In this document: in pieces, positions 62,201 through 64,000 of the stretch
Position numbering within the stretch: position 1 is the stretch's first letter
Layout of the letters: each line of letters begins with the position of its first letter
Assembly (NCBI GenBank): GCA_949284985.1
Contig: CASDWY010000001.1
Span: 1-64,000, forward strand
DNA length: 64,000 nucleotides
Reading direction: 5' to 3'
DNA from: an uncultured bacterium
GTDB lineage: Bacteria > Cyanobacteriota > Vampirovibrionia > Gastranaerophilales > Gastranaerophilaceae
Translations under genes and position numbers: made by a program
The notes under the pieces: generated by a model
Told to the model about the DNA's origin: nothing
The model's input: the letters and a program-made list of their open reading frames with translations, nothing else
The model's database searches: none

Positions 62201-64000
62201 TTATTCTTTAGTGTATTCAGCATCAATAACATCATCATCATTGTTTGAAGATGTTTGTTCTTGTTGCGCTTCAGAACCCTCTGAACTTGCACTTTGAGCT
62301 TCTTCTTTTTGAACTTGCTCATAAGCTTGCTGAGATATACTAAACATTTTTTGTTGTAATTCTTCAGATATTTTCTTAACCTCATCAACAGGTTTATTTT
62401 CATCAAGAGCTTTTTGAAGGTTTGTTTTCAATTCTTCCAAGCCTGACTTATCTGCATCAGAGATTTTACCTTCAAAATCTTTTACAATTCTTTCTGCTGA
62501 AGAAATCAATGAATTAGCATTATTTTTAATTTCTGCTTCTTCTTTTTTCTTTCTATCTGCTTCTGCATTAGCCTCAGCTTCTTTAACCATTTTATCAATG
62601 TCAGATTCACTAAGGTTAGAAGAGTTAGTGATAGTAATTTTTTGTTCTTTATTTGTAGCTTTGTCCTTAGCAGACACATTTACAATACCGTTAGCATCAA
62701 TATCAAAAGTAACTTCGATTTGCGGCATACCTCTCATTGCAGGCGGCAATCCATCGAGTCTAAACATACCCAAAGATTTATTATCTTTAGCCATAGGACG
62801 TTCTCCCTGCAACACATGGATATCAACAGCAGTTTGATTATTTTCCGCAGTAGAGAAGACTTGTGATTTTGAAACAGGAATTGTAGTATTTCTTGGAACC
62901 AAAGGTGTCATAACACCACCAAGAGTTTCAATACCTAAAGTTAAAGGAGTAACATCAAGTAATACTACATCTTTAACTTCACCTGCCAAAACACCTGCTT
63001 GAACAGCTGCACCAACAGCAACAACTTCATCCGGGTTAACAGATTGGTTAGGATCCTTACCTGTAAATTCTTTTACTAAAGCTTGTACTGCCGGAATACG
63101 TGTTGAACCGCCAACTAATACAACTTCATTAACATCACCTTTTGACAAACCTGCTTCTTTTAATGCATCTGCAACAGGTTTTTTACATCTTTCCAACAAA
63201 TCGTGAGAAAGTTCTTCAAATTTTGCACGAGTCAATTGAATATCCAAGTGTTTTGGACCATTTGCATCAGCTGTAATAAACGGAAGATTAATATTAGTTT
63301 CAACAACAGAAGACAATTCACACTTTGCTTTTTCTGCTGCTTCTTTTAAACGTTGCATTGCTTGTTTATCATTTCTAAGATCAATACCTTCTTGTTTTTT
63401 GAACTCATCAGCAAGCCAGTCCATAATTTTTTGGTCAAAATCGTCACCACCAAGATGTGTATCACCAGAAGTTGATAAAACTTCGTGAACACCATCACCT
63501 ATTTCCAACACAGAAACATCAAAAGTACCACCACCAAGGTCAAATACAAGAACTTTTTCCGGTTTTTCTTTTTCAAGTCCATATGCGAGTGCTGCGGCTG
63601 TAGGTTCGTTTACAATACGCAAAACATCCAACCCGGCAATTTTACCTGCATCTTTTGTTGCTTGTCTTTGAGCATCATTAAAATATGCAGGAACAGTAAT
63701 TACAGCAGATGTAACTTTTTCACCCAAATATGCTGAAGCATCATCTGCTAACTTTCTCAATATCATTGCAGAAATTTCTTGCGGGGTATAATTCTTACCA
63801 TCTACATTAATTTTGTAATCATCGCCCATATGACGCTTAATAGAAATAATTGTTCTATCAGGGTTAAGAATTGCTTGACGTTTAGCTAACTGTCCGACCA
63901 ATCTTTCACCTGTTTTTGAAAAACCAACAATAGAAGGGGTTGTTCTAGATCCTTCTGCGTTGGCTATAACAGTAGGCTTTCCGCCTTCCATAACGGCAAC
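62201..64000 (-). CDS. dnaK: Chaperone DnaK (Hsp70), N-terminus outside the window
   Basis: The gene is cut by the window edge: the frame runs through codons for VAV before MEGGKPTVI, so about 15-20 residues (MAKIIGIDLGTTNSC-type) are missing. All other Hsp70 parts are present: the nucleotide domain ([30 protein letters not shown]), the substrate domain ([16 protein letters not shown]) and the helical lid, ending [12 protein letters not shown]. It should be ~610-615 residues. A GrpE/DnaJ neighbour is not visible here. Confidence 0.97.
   Translation of the reverse strand, partial: VAVMEGGKPTVIANAEGSRTTPSIVGFSKTGERLVGQLAKRQAILNPDRTIISIKRHMGDDYKINVDGKNYTPQEISAMILRKLADDASAYLGEKVTSAVITVPAYFNDAQRQATKDAGKIAGLDVLRIVNEPTAAALAYGLEKEKPEKVLVFDLGGGTFDVSVLEIGDGVHEVLSTSGDTHLGGDDFDQKIMDWLADEFKKQEGIDLRNDKQAMQRLKEAAEKAKCELSSVVETNINLPFITADANGPKHLDIQLTRAKFEELSHDLLERCKKPVADALKEAGLSKGDVNEVVLVGGSTRIPAVQALVKEFTGKDPNQSVNPDEVVAVGAAVQAGVLAGEVKDVVLLDVTPLTLGIETLGGVMTPLVPRNTTIPVSKSQVFSTAENNQTAVDIHVLQGERPMAKDNKSLGMFRLDGLPPAMRGMPQIEVTFDIDANGIVNVSAKDKATNKEQKITITNSSNLSESDIDKMVKEAEANAEADRKKKEEAEIKNNANSLISSAERIVKDFEGKISDADKSGLEELKTNLQKALDENKPVDEVKKISEELQQKMFSISQQAYEQVQKEEAQSASSEGSEAQQEQTSSNNDDDVIDAEYTKE

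Noticed and set aside
62098-62406. Lys-rich frame opposite the 3' end of dnaK and GT8
   Set aside because: It lies antisense and out of frame over two well-supported genes and has a composition typical of a shadow frame.
1-64000. Mobile elements, prophage or CRISPR array
   Set aside because: No transposase, integrase, phage gene, long repeat or regularly spaced array was seen.

Overview
The window is AT-rich DNA packed with genes on both strands. It looks like a non-photosynthetic member of the cyanobacterial phylum, most likely a gut Gastranaerophilales (Melainabacteria/Vampirovibrionia). Supporting signs are type IV pilin-like proteins with an FTLAE cleavage motif and a GPN/GxxG-type tail, a small DprA/LOG-like Rossmann protein of a type I recall as widespread in cyanobacteria, an SLH-domain protein, a hybrid CheA-REC kinase, an oxygen-scavenging flavodiiron protein, and large orphan membrane proteins. 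The taxonomic call is inference from protein character; no search was run.

Layout. 1-2.8 kb: a pilin and thrS. 3.0-7.1 kb (-): a tight flagellar-type export operon (double-SpoA FliN/SctQ-like protein, FliO, FliP, a tail-extended FliQ, a pilus/secretin-N-like exported protein, FliR). 7.2-12.5 kb: a LOG protein, PcrA helicase, the DprA-like protein and RecA. 12.6-16 kb: an orphan membrane protein, then an anti-sigma/ECF sigma/Spy-like cassette. 16.2-20.7 kb: a metalloprotease next to a regulator with four winged-helix domains, divergent from a GH38 mannosidase. 21-23 kb: glnA and an HD protein. 23-30 kb: a chemosensory and c-di-GMP island (CheA-REC, membrane MCP, REC-GGDEF, double CheW). 30-38 kb: purine-type permease, rplI, an aquaporin-like channel, NUDIX, tRNA-Leu, a beta-lactamase-like protein, a PDZ protein, glyS. 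38-39 kb: a pilin interrupted by an in-frame amber codon, facing an XRE regulator. 39.4-44.3 kb: the infA-rpmJ-rpsM-rpsK-rpsD-rpoA-rplQ-truA-rplM-rpsI operon. 44.5-50.5 kb: surface and envelope proteins, TPR proteins and a NarL-type regulator. 50.5-59.5 kb: alr, gatD, era, an alpha-glucan phosphorylase homologue, a patatin. 59.6-60 kb: an RNA-rich intergenic region. 60-64 kb: flavodiiron protein, GT8 glycosyltransferase and dnaK, which runs off the window.

The most novel signal lies in the intergenic DNA. Four tandem elements near 21.06, 44.44, 53.89 and 59.87 kb resemble the HLR1 element (two GTTACA-type octamers two bases apart) that the response regulator RpaB binds in photosynthetic cyanobacteria. 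Two of them sit about 50 bp upstream of candidate small RNAs that share a CU-rich, anti-Shine-Dalgarno-like segment (CTAACC..TCC.TTC) followed by a terminator. A third precedes an unannotated 58-residue gene. The fourth precedes a leader with two mutually exclusive hairpins. Next to one of the small RNAs is a ~178-nt structured RNA with the architecture of 6S RNA. Together these suggest a small OmpR-family regulon that has kept a photosynthesis-associated DNA element in a fermentative relative. No transposase, integrase, prophage or CRISPR array was seen.
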